Notes under the pieces: model-generated
Database searches by the model: none
What the model was told of the DNA's origin: nothing
Seen by the model: only the letters and a program-made list of their open reading frames with translations
Origin: Anaerolineaceae bacterium
Lineage (GTDB): Bacteria; Chloroflexota; Anaerolineae; Aggregatilineales; Phototrophicaceae
Assembly (NCBI GenBank): GCA_020634165.1
Contig: JACKCF010000004.1
Location: 148,008-212,007, forward strand
DNA length: 64,000 bases
Reading direction: 5' to 3'
Translations under genes and position numbers: made by a program
Part shown: piece by piece, positions 35,551-44,349 of the stretch
How the letters are laid out: the number at the start of each line of letters is the position of its first letter
Position numbering within the stretch: the first letter of the stretch is position 1

Positions 35551-37758
35551 TTACTGAGAATCTTCCCGCAGGAAGAAGTAGTACTCCATGATGAACTTGG
35601 TCAGTGGCGCCGCGACTGCCGAGCCTTCACCGGCATTTTCGACCATTACCGCTACGATAATTTCAGGATTAGGCGATGGTGCATAACCGATGAACCAGGC
35701 ATGTGTACCCGGATTCGCTGGGTCTTCGGCTGTGCCTGTTTTACCACATACACCGATGCTCAACAGTGGTGAAGGGTCATAGCTGCTGTTGAAAATATGC
35801 GCTGCCGTACCACTGCTCCGATTGGTCGTGACTTCGCACAGGCCCTTCTTCACCATGTCGATGGCTTCCTGGGGCACGTCCAGCGTACCCATAACGTGTG
35901 GTTCAGCGACGAATGTGCGTTGGTCGAGGATGCCGCGTTCGCGCACCAGTTGTGGCTGATAGCGCGTACCATTATTGGCAACGGCTGCATACAGATTGGC
36001 CATCTGTAAGGGCGTCACCTGAACTTCACCCTGGCCAATGGCCATGTTCACCGCATCGGAGTAGCCCCAGGGTATGTTGCGATTGGCAGCTATCCAATCC
36101 GGATCAGGAATCAAGCCAGGGTCTTCAGGGATATCTTGCAGACCTGTTGGCGACCCCAAACCAAAATGCTGTAAATAATGTGGCAGCAGATAAGGGTCAA
36201 CTTCGTTCATCTTGAAGCCAACATCATAAAAGCAGGAGTTACAGCTCACACGCAACATGCCGCTGAAATCCACTCGACCATGACCAGCCGGATTCCAGTC
36301 ACGACGAATATCACCGTTGTAATTCCAGGTGCCGATGCTGGTATAAGTGTGGTTGTAATCGAAGATGCCACTATCCAGGGCGGCCATCGTGTCGGCGACC
36401 TTCATGACCGAACCGGAAGGATATGTGCCCTGAACTGGACGATTTAAGCCTGGTGTCGCTTCATCAGTGTTGAGGCGCTCCAGTTCGCTGTTGACCACAT
36501 TGCGGGCAATCTGCGGGAAAGGCGTCAGCGCATTGTTGTTATAGGTTGGGTATGTCACCATCGCCAGGATTTCACCCGTATGGACGTTCATGACAATCGC
36601 CGAAGCACCGCGCGACTGCCGTCCCCACCCATCGGCTGCTTCCGCATAAGCCCGCTGAATCAGATAAGCGACAAATTCTTGCAGATCATCGTCGATGGTT
36701 AGCCAGATGCTTTCAGGCAGTACTGTTTCCACCTGACTGAGCGTGCGAATACGGCTGCCATCGGCCCCACGCAGTATAAGCTGACCGCCAGGGGTGCCGC
36801 GCAGCACCTCATCCCAACTGGCTTCGACACCACTCTGACCGATGATGGTTTCCTGGTCGAAACCCTGCCGGATGAGGTCATCGACCTGATCCGGGGAGGG
36901 ATAGCCCACATGCCCGATGATATGCGGCAGCAGTTCACCACGTGGATAGCGGCGCACTGACTGCCCACTGAATGTCGCGTTACAGTCTCTTTCCAGCGCC
37001 TCACTGTATTGCTGGTATTCCGGCGGCTGCATGGCGCCAATTTCCAGCACCCAATTATTGCCGGAGCGATTGAACAGGGACTGCAATTCTTCAAGCGTTT
37101 CGCCCGTCGCTGTAGAAAGCGTATTCATACAGATGGCAATATCGGGGATATTTTCTGGGATGACCTGGGTGACAACGACGGTGCCGTTCTGATCGGCCAG
37201 AACATCGCCATCGCGATCATAAATATTGGCGCGGCTGGGTTGGTTTGAAATGAAGTTGATCGTCGCGCCGTTGTTCATCTCACGGAAGATGTCGCCAACT
37301 GTCCAGGCGACGCGCCACTCATTGATACGCGGGTCAATCACCAGATGCAGTTCGCGTCCGGTATCGCTGAAGTCATCCAACACATCAAGGTCGAAATCGA
37401 CATCGTAGTTCAGCACCACATACTGGTTGCCTTCGCGCAGCATCGCCCGCTGGTGCGTTTCCAGGCCAGTGAGCGTCATCAGGGCATGGATGTCCTCATA
37501 CAGCGACACGAAATCCGCCTGCGGTGTGGCTTCCTGGGCAGCGAAGGTAATCATTTGATACATGGCCGCGAAATCATCACGTTCCCACGCATCCAGATAC
37601 AGCGTGGCAGCCCGCTGCGCCGAAACCATATCGATTGCGGGTGTCGCCGAGGGAATGAGCGTCGGTAGCGGCGCTGCAGACGCATGATTATTGCTGCAAC
37701 CAGCCGCCGCCATCATCGCAGATAGAGCTAATACAAGGGTGACAAACAGACGCTTCAT
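35551..37758 (-). CDS. class B penicillin-binding protein (D,D-transpeptidase), lipoprotein-type
   Basis: 735 residues. It cross-links peptidoglycan. A lipoprotein signal (ALSAMMAAAGC, lipidated C21) replaces the usual transmembrane anchor. Residues about 44-160 resemble the NTF2-like MecA-N domain of transpeptidases. A dimerisation region follows. The transpeptidase domain (about 380-735) has all three motifs: SxxK (S450-VM-K453, PSGSVMKV), SxN (S505-C-N507, RVSCNSC) and KTG (673-675, GVCGKTGTAED). So it should be an active, beta-lactam-binding enzyme. The domain order is that of PBP2a-like proteins; the gene stands alone. Confidence 0.9.
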   Translation of the reverse strand: MKRLFVTLVLALSAMMAAAGCSNNHASAAPLPTLIPSATPAIDMVSAQRAATLYLDAWERDDFAAMYQMITFAAQEATPQADFVSLYEDIHALMTLTGLETHQRAMLREGNQYVVLNYDVDFDLDVLDDFSDTGRELHLVIDPRINEWRVAWTVGDIFREMNNGATINFISNQPSRANIYDRDGDVLADQNGTVVVTQVIPENIPDIAICMNTLSTATGETLEELQSLFNRSGNNWVLEIGAMQPPEYQQYSEALERDCNATFSGQSVRRYPRGELLPHIIGHVGYPSPDQVDDLIRQGFDQETIIGQSGVEASWDEVLRGTPGGQLILRGADGSRIRTLSQVETVLPESIWLTIDDDLQEFVAYLIQRAYAEAADGWGRQSRGASAIVMNVHTGEILAMVTYPTYNNNALTPFPQIARNVVNSELERLNTDEATPGLNRPVQGTYPSGSVMKVADTMAALDSGIFDYNHTYTSIGTWNYNGDIRRDWNPAGHGRVDFSGMLRVSCNSCFYDVGFKMNEVDPYLLPHYLQHFGLGSPTGLQDIPEDPGLIPDPDWIAANRNIPWGYSDAVNMAIGQGEVQVTPLQMANLYAAVANNGTRYQPQLVRERGILDQRTFVAEPHVMGTLDVPQEAIDMVKKGLCEVTTNRSSGTAAHIFNSSYDPSPLLSIGVCGKTGTAEDPANPGTHAWFIGYAPSPNPEIIVAVMVENAGEGSAVAAPLTKFIMEYYFFLREDSQ

Positions 37759-37919
37759 AGCGCAGATGCTTTTTCACTATTAAAAAACGGTCCATCACCT
37801 GAAATTTCAGGGATGTTATTTACTCAGTATACAGTCAGTCGACAGTCGACAAAAGCAGTTTTACACACCGACTCGTCAACTTTTAGCTTACAAAATGTTA
37901 CAGAGCGCCCTTATTGGGC

Positions 37920-38792
37920 CTAGCTAAAGCGACGGCGCAGGTATTCCAGCGCTACTTTGTCGATTTGTTTGGGTGTACGGTCCGGGTCCCAGCGCTCTTC
38001 CAGGTTTTCATTGCCGATCAGGCTCCAGAACGCCTGCTGCGTCAGCGCATCCCAGGACCCATCGACCTCACCTGCCCAATAATCCTGCTTGAGCATGATG
38101 GTCTGCAATTCACGAGCAATGGCTTCGTCAATCTTGACGAGGTCACTCTTTTTGGGTGTGCCAAAGAAGAGATGGTGCGACTCTACCAGGGTTTTGAGCT
38201 TCTTAATTGGGGCTTCGTCATCATCGACGCGCAGGTCGATATAGCGGTCATTATCACCACCATAGCCACCATTTTCCTTGACAACGAGCACGCCCGATGA
38301 CTGTTTACCACGACGATCCCCACCAGCGGCACTACCAGCCAACAAAGCCGCCACCAGACGATCCGCCAGCTCGCCTTTCGCCCCAATAAAGCTGTCACTC
38401 ATGGCATCCAGCACATCGGAACCCGTCAGGATGTTGCCCTGTACGCAAAAACCATCCCCCAGCTTATGTCCGGCCCATTCATGACATTCACTGCCCGTAT
38501 GCGCCGCAACATGGCCATTACGGTCAATCAGGCCAACCTGGCGCGATTCCCGTTTAGGGTCATCGGCCAGCATTTCAGTCAGTGCTTCCGAGGCGCTTTT
38601 TCCGGAAGCCATCAGATCCAGGCCCGTCGGCCCGAAGCCGACTTTAGCAAAGCTCTGGGTCGCAACTGCACCGGCACCGGCCCGCGCCCAACTGACAACT
38701 GCCGCAGCCGCCAGGAACTTACTGGCGACCGCTACCCCCCAGGCTTGTTCTTCAGGGTCATATGCCACAATTGAAAAAGTATTCAGGTGCAT
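37920..38792 (-). CDS. DUF1028 protein with C-terminal peptidoglycan-binding-like region
   Basis: 290 residues. Residues 1-200 are DUF1028, an Ntn-hydrolase-like fold: NTFSIVAYDPEEQAWGVAVAS, GAGAVATQSFA, GKSASEALTEMLADDP, GNILTGSDVLDAM, DRYIDLRVDD. Residues 225-290 (LVKIDEAIARELQTIMLKQDYW ... LTQQAFWSLIGNENLEERW) form the small domain commonly attached to DUF1028 and annotated as peptidoglycan-binding. No signal peptide. Enzymatic role unproven. Confidence 0.85.
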   Translation of the reverse strand: MHLNTFSIVAYDPEEQAWGVAVASKFLAAAAVVSWARAGAGAVATQSFAKVGFGPTGLDLMASGKSASEALTEMLADDPKRESRQVGLIDRNGHVAAHTGSECHEWAGHKLGDGFCVQGNILTGSDVLDAMSDSFIGAKGELADRLVAALLAGSAAGGDRRGKQSSGVLVVKENGGYGGDNDRYIDLRVDDDEAPIKKLKTLVESHHLFFGTPKKSDLVKIDEAIARELQTIMLKQDYWAGEVDGSWDALTQQAFWSLIGNENLEERWDPDRTPKQIDKVALEYLRRRFS

Positions 38793-38841
38793 AACGACTC
38801 CCCAATGTGCAGATTAATCTGCTGTGTGTGTGGGTAATCGG

Positions 38842-40293
38842 CTACTCCCCGGCAATAGCGGAGTAACCTGGTTTGCCATCAAAGGTATAGAGATGTTCTG
38901 TCTTAATGAAGTCCAGGCCAGCCATATCAAAGCGCTGTAGCAGCTCCAGAATTTGCTGATGCGTGACTGCCTCACCATCAGCACTTTCAAAACGGCAGCG
39001 CCACTGATCGACGAAAAACGCCGCATGAGTTTCCCCTGGATAGACGCTCTGGCCCCGATTGGTGATGCTCAACAACTTGAGATCATCGGTATTCACAGAG
39101 GATTCCAACAGCTTGCCCAACACCTGCGGATCACGGTTTGCATCTGTCCAATCAAGAAAGATATCAATGCCAACCAGCGCTTTTTCAGCAGTGATAGACG
39201 TAGTCAACATGTGGGCGTCCATCGGGCTTTCGTGGCCATAATGCACAGGGCGCAGACGATCCGGTTGGCGGCCTAACCGTGCAATGACGGCTTCGGCAAA
39301 ATCCATCGTATCCACGCGCTGAACGCTGCGGCCTTCCTGGTAAATGTCGCCCGTGTGGATGCCGTCCTCGATGGTGGTCAGCCACGCATTATGCAACACT
39401 TCAGCGACTTCACCCTGGCCAATGTGAATCAGCATCGGCACAGCCGCCAGCAGCAAGCCTGACGGATTGGCAATGCCCCTGCCAGCAATATCGGGCGCGC
39501 TGCCGTGAATCGCCTCGAACATGGCCATTTCTTCGCCGATATTCGAGGATACTCCCAGACCCACCGAACCTGTTAATTGGGCCGCCACGTCCGAAAGGAT
39601 ATCGCCATAGAGGTTGGGTACAACCACAACATCGAACTGCTCCGGCTGATCTGCCAGTTTGGCGGTACCAATATCGATGATCCAGTGCTCGGATTTGATT
39701 TCCGGGTATTCTTCGGCAATTTCATTAAATACTTTGTGGAATGTGCCATCGGTCAGCTTCATGATGTTGTCTTTGGTGAAGCACGTTACTTTGCGACGGG
39801 CATTCTTGCGCGCAAATTCAAACGCATAACGGACAATGCGCTCGCTGCCTGGGCGTGAAATCAGCTTAATAGATTGGTAGACCTCGCGTGTCTGGCGATG
39901 TTCGATGCCTGCATACAGGTCTTCTTCATTTTCACGAACGATGACGATGTCCATCATCGGATGACGGGTGTCGATAGCGGGATAGTAGGAGGCACATGGG
40001 CGCACATTGGCATACAGGCCAAAGGCGGTACGAATGGTCACGTTGAGGCTTTTATAGCCACCGCCTTGCGGCGTCGTGATGGGCGCTTTGTAAAAGACTT
40101 TTGTCCGTTGCAACGAATCCCATGCGTGGTCGGTGATGCCAGCCTTATGCCCGCGCAAATACACCTGTTCACCAATTTCTATGGTTTCAATATCCAGGCG
40201 CGCACCTGCTTCCTGCAAAATCAGCAGGCTGGCTTTCATAATCTCCGGGCCGATGCCATCACCATAGGCCACCGTTATCGGGACGTTGCTCAT
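38842..40293 (-). CDS. icd: NADP-type isocitrate dehydrogenase, Thermus-like with C-terminal extension
   Basis: 483 residues. It oxidises isocitrate to 2-oxoglutarate in the TCA cycle. Seen: ITVAYGDGIGPEIM, the substrate helix TIRTAFGLYANVRP, IVIVRENEEDLYAGIEHR, FTKDNIMKLTDGTF, the metal-binding signature NLYGDILSDVAAQLTGSVG and the cofactor-side HGSAPDIAGRGIANP. A C-terminal extension of about 130 residues beyond the core is typical of the Thermus/Rickettsia type. It is probably monocistronic. Confidence 0.9.
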   Translation of the reverse strand: MSNVPITVAYGDGIGPEIMKASLLILQEAGARLDIETIEIGEQVYLRGHKAGITDHAWDSLQRTKVFYKAPITTPQGGGYKSLNVTIRTAFGLYANVRPCASYYPAIDTRHPMMDIVIVRENEEDLYAGIEHRQTREVYQSIKLISRPGSERIVRYAFEFARKNARRKVTCFTKDNIMKLTDGTFHKVFNEIAEEYPEIKSEHWIIDIGTAKLADQPEQFDVVVVPNLYGDILSDVAAQLTGSVGLGVSSNIGEEMAMFEAIHGSAPDIAGRGIANPSGLLLAAVPMLIHIGQGEVAEVLHNAWLTTIEDGIHTGDIYQEGRSVQRVDTMDFAEAVIARLGRQPDRLRPVHYGHESPMDAHMLTTSITAEKALVGIDIFLDWTDANRDPQVLGKLLESSVNTDDLKLLSITNRGQSVYPGETHAAFFVDQWRCRFESADGEAVTHQQILELLQRFDMAGLDFIKTEHLYTFDGKPGYSAIAGE

Positions 40294-40467
40294 GTAGACT
40301 CCTGTAATAGCTGCTTATCGCTGGCGTGTTTGACAACACGAAACATGCTTGTGTATTCAGCCTATCCTAATCGCTTTCCCCAACGATTGGCAGACCAGAA
40401 GGCCCATTGTATCGAATGCCTGCGACTGCCACCAGACTGCTGTGGTCCTATAAAAAATGTGAATCAC

Positions 40468-40475
40468 GCTATAAT
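40468..40475 (+). promoter_or_regulatory. -10-like GCTATAAT box
   Basis: Perfect TATAAT in GCTATAAT, 47 bp before the VOC gene start. No clear -35. Confidence 0.35.
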
Positions 40476-40522
40476 CAAGCCGTTATTAAGAACATCGCAA
40501 AATAGACCCCCTGGAGAAACGC

Positions 40523-40936
40523 ATGTTTAAGAGATTGGCTCACATCAACATTGGCGCGACGGACTTAGCAGCAAGTGAACGCTTTTATACTGAAATCCTG
40601 GGCATGACAAAAGCCTTCGACTTTGAAAAAGATGGTGAACCTTTTGGCTTTTATGTCAACGCAGGTGATACAACCTTCATTGAGGTGTTTATCCATCATG
40701 ATCCGCCGACCAGCGATAATATGATGCTGAAACATATCTGTCTGGAAGTTGAGGACATCGACGAAGTTGTTAATACCATTCGCAGCCGAGGCTGGGAAAT
40801 CACTGATAAGAAGATGGGGGCCGATCAAAGCTGGCAAGCGTGGATCACTGACCCCAGCGGCGTCCGCATTGAACTAATGCAATACACAGATAAGAGCTTC
40901 CAGTTCACGGGCGAGACCTGCAAAGTTAACTGGTAG
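40523..40936 (+). CDS. VOC (glyoxalase/bleomycin-resistance fold) protein
   Basis: 137 residues with two beta-alpha-beta-beta-beta modules: RLAHINIGATDLAASERFYTEI in the first and HICLEVEDIDEVVNTIRSRG ... ITDPSGVRIELMQY in the second. Metal-ligand candidates are the histidine in HINIG, the Glu in FIEVF, the histidine in KHICLE and the Glu in IELMQY, so it may be a metal-dependent enzyme. GGAG lies six bases before the ATG. Terminal reaction unknown. Confidence 0.85.
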   Translation: MFKRLAHINIGATDLAASERFYTEILGMTKAFDFEKDGEPFGFYVNAGDTTFIEVFIHHDPPTSDNMMLKHICLEVEDIDEVVNTIRSRGWEITDKKMGADQSWQAWITDPSGVRIELMQYTDKSFQFTGETCKVNW

Positions 40937-40960
40937 AACAAGACTTTCTGAGATTGTATT

Positions 40961-41584
40961 ATGGAAAAGCTGATTCTGGTCGATCCCAATCTGGGCGTGT
41001 GCGAAGCATGGTATTCCTATTTTGATGGGCTGCCAGATGTTGAAATCGTCAATCTTCCATTTGAAAGACTGCCTGAATTCGATTGTATGGTCAGCGCCGC
41101 CAATTCACATGGATTGATGGATGGCGGTGTGGATGCTGCCATTACACGCTTCTTTGGTGAACAACTGATGCAGCGCGTCCAGGCACGCATACTCGATGAG
41201 TACCTGGGTGAACAGCCTATCGGCACGTCGATGATTGTTGAAACAACCCACGAAAAGCATCCATTCATCGCCCATACACCGACTATGCGCATCCCGCAAG
41301 ATATCCGCCATACAGATCATGTCTACAGCGCCATGTGGGCGATGCTGTTAGCTGTTCGTCAGCATAATCGGACGTCGGAACGCAAAATTCGCATCGTGGC
41401 CTGTCCGGGGCTGGGCACACTTACCGGGCGGGTACCATTTCCCGAGGCTGCACGTCAGATGGCGCTTGCTTACAAAAACTACCTCGACCCCATGACTTAC
41501 ATTAGCTGGGGGCATGTCACAGCACGGCAGAAACATATACGATTCGGCGATTTCTTAGGCTTTCGCACGCCGATGGATGAATAA
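40961..41584 (+). CDS. macro domain-containing protein
   Basis: 207 residues. The macro-domain ADP-ribose-binding elements are visible: DCMVSAANSHGLMDGGVDAAI (the N..G..GGVD loop) and RIVACPGLGTLTGRVPFPEAARQM (the second loop). Such domains bind or hydrolyse ADP-ribose or its derivatives. It follows the VOC gene by 24 bp, so they are probably co-transcribed. Confidence 0.85.
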   Translation: MEKLILVDPNLGVCEAWYSYFDGLPDVEIVNLPFERLPEFDCMVSAANSHGLMDGGVDAAITRFFGEQLMQRVQARILDEYLGEQPIGTSMIVETTHEKHPFIAHTPTMRIPQDIRHTDHVYSAMWAMLLAVRQHNRTSERKIRIVACPGLGTLTGRVPFPEAARQMALAYKNYLDPMTYISWGHVTARQKHIRFGDFLGFRTPMDE

Positions 41585-41634
41585 CCCGTATTCAGCTAAA
41601 CAGCTTTCGCAACACATTATCTCTACAATAATCA

Positions 41635-41662
41635 CAAAGGCGTTCCACATGGAACGCCTTTG
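41635..41662 (+). terminator. perfect stem-loop after the macro-domain gene
   Basis: CAAAGGCGTTCC and GGAACGCCTTTG form a perfect 12-bp stem with a 4-base loop (ACAT), about 50 bp after the stop. There is no T-run after it (TGATGTTGC), so it may act as an mRNA 3'-end stabiliser or a weak terminator. Confidence 0.5.
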
Positions 41663-41833
41663 ATGTTGCTATATCTAAACAAACGCATAATTCAGCTCCT
41701 GTGTGTAAGGAAATCGAGGTATCTCAATACAATTCGGCAAAAAACGTACTAATCTGTACATAGACAACGACGCTTCCAAAACAGCCCCGAAATTCCTTAT
41801 TGATACTTCTATTGCTAATTTAGGGATAACCCC

Positions 41834-42244
41834 ATGACCTACACTGTTTCCTGGTATGACACAGAAAAAACCATCCTGCGTCTGGACATACGCGACAAAA
41901 ATACCTGGGATGCCTGGTATGTTGCCGTTGATGAAATGTGCAAAGAACTCAGTACCGTTTCTCACCGAGTTGACCTGGTTGTTGATGACCAATCGGGCAT
42001 GCCGCAAGGTAATCCGTTACCGCACCTGCGCAATACCTTAAGCAAGCTCAGCAAATACGAACATCTGCATACCATCGTCACGGTTTCAGAAAAGCTCCTG
42101 GCAAGCCCAGTACAGGTAATGACCCGACTAGCCATACGCTTTAGCTCGTTTACGATCAAGGACCTTCGTTATGAGCAAACGTTTGAGGCTGGCTTGAAAG
42201 TCATCAATGCCCAGCGCAAAGGGTCGCAGGCAGTCAGCGCATGA
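41834..42244 (+). CDS. STAS-like paralogue 1 of a tandem set
   Basis: 136 residues (MTYTVSWYDTEKTILRLDIR opening). Shared core with its neighbours: HRVDLVVDD then GMPQGNPLPHLRNTL, then a strand, a helix and a final FEAGLKVI helix. The pattern is that of small STAS/SpoIIAA-like domains, without an identified phospho-site. The most divergent of the three; 88 bp separate it from the next. Probably a lineage-specific family. Confidence 0.6.
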   Translation: MTYTVSWYDTEKTILRLDIRDKNTWDAWYVAVDEMCKELSTVSHRVDLVVDDQSGMPQGNPLPHLRNTLSKLSKYEHLHTIVTVSEKLLASPVQVMTRLAIRFSSFTIKDLRYEQTFEAGLKVINAQRKGSQAVSA

Positions 42245-42331
42245 ACTGCTGAGGATTAGCTTAAGCGATAAGCCATTTATAAGGCATTGTTTACTTTCAG
42301 AAACAGATCCTTGGTACTTTGGGCTTTGATG

Positions 42332-42745
42332 ATGCCATACACTATCAGTTGGTATAACGACGAACACTCCATACTGGTTGTAGATATACGAGGTGAAGTG
42401 AGTTGGGAGGCGTGGCACAACACCGTGGACCAGGTAGGCAGACAGATTCAGACTGTAAATCATCGCGTTGATCTTATTATCGATGATCATATGGGTATGC
42501 CAAAAGGCAACCCTCTACCGCATCTCCGCCAGACATTGGAAGCACTCAATCGCATTGAAAATCTCGACATGATAATAGCAACAGGCCTTCAGCGGTCGAC
42601 AGCGGTTGTAGCCGCCATGAATGATATTGCGAGTCGGTTGATACAGTCGGAAATGAAAGAGAATCACTACCTGGACACGTTGGAAGATGCCCTGAAATTG
42701 ATTTGTCAGCACAGGGTAGGAAACAATACTGCAAGCACTAGATAG
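42332..42745 (+). CDS. STAS-like paralogue 2 of a tandem set
   Basis: 137 residues from the ATG at 42332 (MPYTISWYNDEHS), chosen by alignment with paralogue 3; the frame is open further upstream without support. Shares VDIRGEVSWEAWH and NHRVDLIIDD, then GMPKGNPLPHLRQTL. Function unknown. Confidence 0.6.
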   Translation: MPYTISWYNDEHSILVVDIRGEVSWEAWHNTVDQVGRQIQTVNHRVDLIIDDHMGMPKGNPLPHLRQTLEALNRIENLDMIIATGLQRSTAVVAAMNDIASRLIQSEMKENHYLDTLEDALKLICQHRVGNNTASTR

Positions 42746-42774
42746 CGTAGGTAAAGGTTTGGAAAGGTAAAACG

Positions 42775-43206
42775 ATGCCCTATAATTTCTCCTGGTATGA
42801 TGACGAACACTCAATCATTCATGTCGATATTCGCGGCGAAGTGAGTTGGGAAGCATGGCACATTGCAGTTGGCAGTATTTGTGAAATGATACCATCTGTT
42901 AACCACCGCGTAGACCTAATACTTGATGACAAAGTCGGTATGCCTCCTGGCAACCCTATGCCACATATGCAAGCGTCGATAAAGAAACTACAAATGAATA
43001 AAAATATGGGGCTGGTTGTCTCAGTAACATCAAAACGGATGTCGACCTTCAGCAAGGTCATTGTTGATGTCGCATCCCGTCTGGCAAACTCGGATCTCGA
43101 AGATGGTATCTTCGTCGAGACGCTTGATGAGGCACTGACGGTTATCAATATGCATCGCAAAGAGCAACCCAACTTCGTCGACAAGCGGTCGGGTATAAAT
43201 ACCTAG
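42775..43206 (+). CDS. STAS-like paralogue 3 of a tandem set
   Basis: 143 residues (MPYNFSWYDDEHSII). Close to paralogue 2 even at DNA level (both contain GAAGTGAGTTGGGA), so a recent duplication. AAGG lies seven bases before the ATG. The NHRVDLILDD ... GMPPGNPMPHM core is conserved. It lies 29 bp after paralogue 2; the three form one array. Confidence 0.6.
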   Translation: MPYNFSWYDDEHSIIHVDIRGEVSWEAWHIAVGSICEMIPSVNHRVDLILDDKVGMPPGNPMPHMQASIKKLQMNKNMGLVVSVTSKRMSTFSKVIVDVASRLANSDLEDGIFVETLDEALTVINMHRKEQPNFVDKRSGINT

Positions 43207-43334
43207 CCTGGGTGGCCATGTCATCGAGTTCAACCCATAACAGATATGTTCAACTTTGCTACATCACTATGGAGAAACATGCTCCAATACGCTAAAGTCG
43301 GTGCATATTCGTTCTCAACTCATACGGAGCATGT

Positions 43335-44132
43335 ATGTCTCTCGACTTGACGCAGATCAACGCCGTCATCAGCGACATGGACGGCGTTCTTTGGCGTGGA
43401 GATCATGTTTTGCCACAGGTTGTGGAGTTCTTTAACTTCCTGCGCCGCGAGAATATCCCCTTCGCACTCGCGACAAATAACAGCGGAAAACACCCGCTCA
43501 CTTATGTCAAACGCCTGGAAGAAATTGGCATTCCGAATGTTGAACCCTGGCAGATCATCACCAGCGGCACAGCCACAGCCAGCTATCTGCAAACCCAATA
43601 TGGAGAAGGCACTCCCATATACCTGATCGGCATGCCTGGTCTGGCTGATGTTATGCTGGAAGCCAACTTTGTCCTCCAGGCTGAGGACGCTGCGGCCGTC
43701 GTCGCAGGCATTGACTTCAGCTTTAACTACGATAAGGCGCTCACCGCGACCCACCTTATACGCAATGGTGCGGCTTTCATCGGTACAAATGGCGACCTGA
43801 CCTTTCCCAATCCACGCGGGCTGTCCCCGGGAGCAGGCAGCATCCTGGCAATGCTGGAAGCAGCTACCGACATCAAGCCGGTTGTCATCGGAAAGCCAGA
43901 ATTTGCTATGTTTGAAGTAGCTCTGCGCCGATTGGGCACCGAAGCAGGACACACACTGATGATCGGAGATCGTCTGAATACGGACATCAGCGGTGGCAAA
44001 CATGCTGGCCTCAAGACCGCATTCGTGCTCACAGGCGTACATACAACCAACGATGCCGATGCGCTCCGAATCTGGCCGGATGAGACCTTCAGCGGACTTG
44101 GCCACCTCCTGAGCATGTGGCAAAACGCCTAG
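43335..44132 (+). CDS. HAD-IIA family phosphatase (NagD/phosphoglycolate-phosphatase-like)
   Basis: 265 residues. HAD motif I DMDGVLWRG (nucleophile Asp in ISDMDGVLW), motif II in LATNNSG, the IIA cap, and the late motif (GDRLNTDISGGKHAGLKT). IIA proteins hydrolyse small phosphates such as 4-nitrophenyl phosphate, UMP or phosphoglycolate. GGAG lies five bases before the ATG. Confidence 0.9.
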   Translation: MSLDLTQINAVISDMDGVLWRGDHVLPQVVEFFNFLRRENIPFALATNNSGKHPLTYVKRLEEIGIPNVEPWQIITSGTATASYLQTQYGEGTPIYLIGMPGLADVMLEANFVLQAEDAAAVVAGIDFSFNYDKALTATHLIRNGAAFIGTNGDLTFPNPRGLSPGAGSILAMLEAATDIKPVVIGKPEFAMFEVALRRLGTEAGHTLMIGDRLNTDISGGKHAGLKTAFVLTGVHTTNDADALRIWPDETFSGLGHLLSMWQNA

Positions 44133-44224
44133 CTTTCTGCCGCGATTTATCGCAAATTCCTGATACAAATTGATACAAACTTCGGGCAAAATCAGCAGAT
44201 TTCTGAGGGTTTTTGATAGAACAT

Positions 44225-44254
44225 TTGACATACGAACGTTCGTTCCGGTATACT
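44225..44254 (+). promoter_or_regulatory. sigma-70-type promoter of lexA
   Basis: TTGACA (44225-44230, perfect -35) and TATACT (44249-44254) with an 18-bp spacer. The LexA box fills the spacer. The start of lexA is about 96 bp downstream. Confidence 0.85.
44233..44246 (+). promoter_or_regulatory. LexA (SOS) box in the lexA promoter
   Basis: CGAACGTTCGTTCC: CGAAC-N4-GTTCC, one base away from the Gram-positive consensus CGAACRNRYGTTYC. It lies between -35 and -10, the position for autorepression. Confidence 0.8.
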
Positions 44255-44349
44255 CAGAACAAAAATTCGTCCTAAAACTCGGATGATATATCCCAAAGTT
44301 TCCCAAAAAGGCCGAGTTTGCCGAGTGAACACACTGAAAGAGCCTTAAC

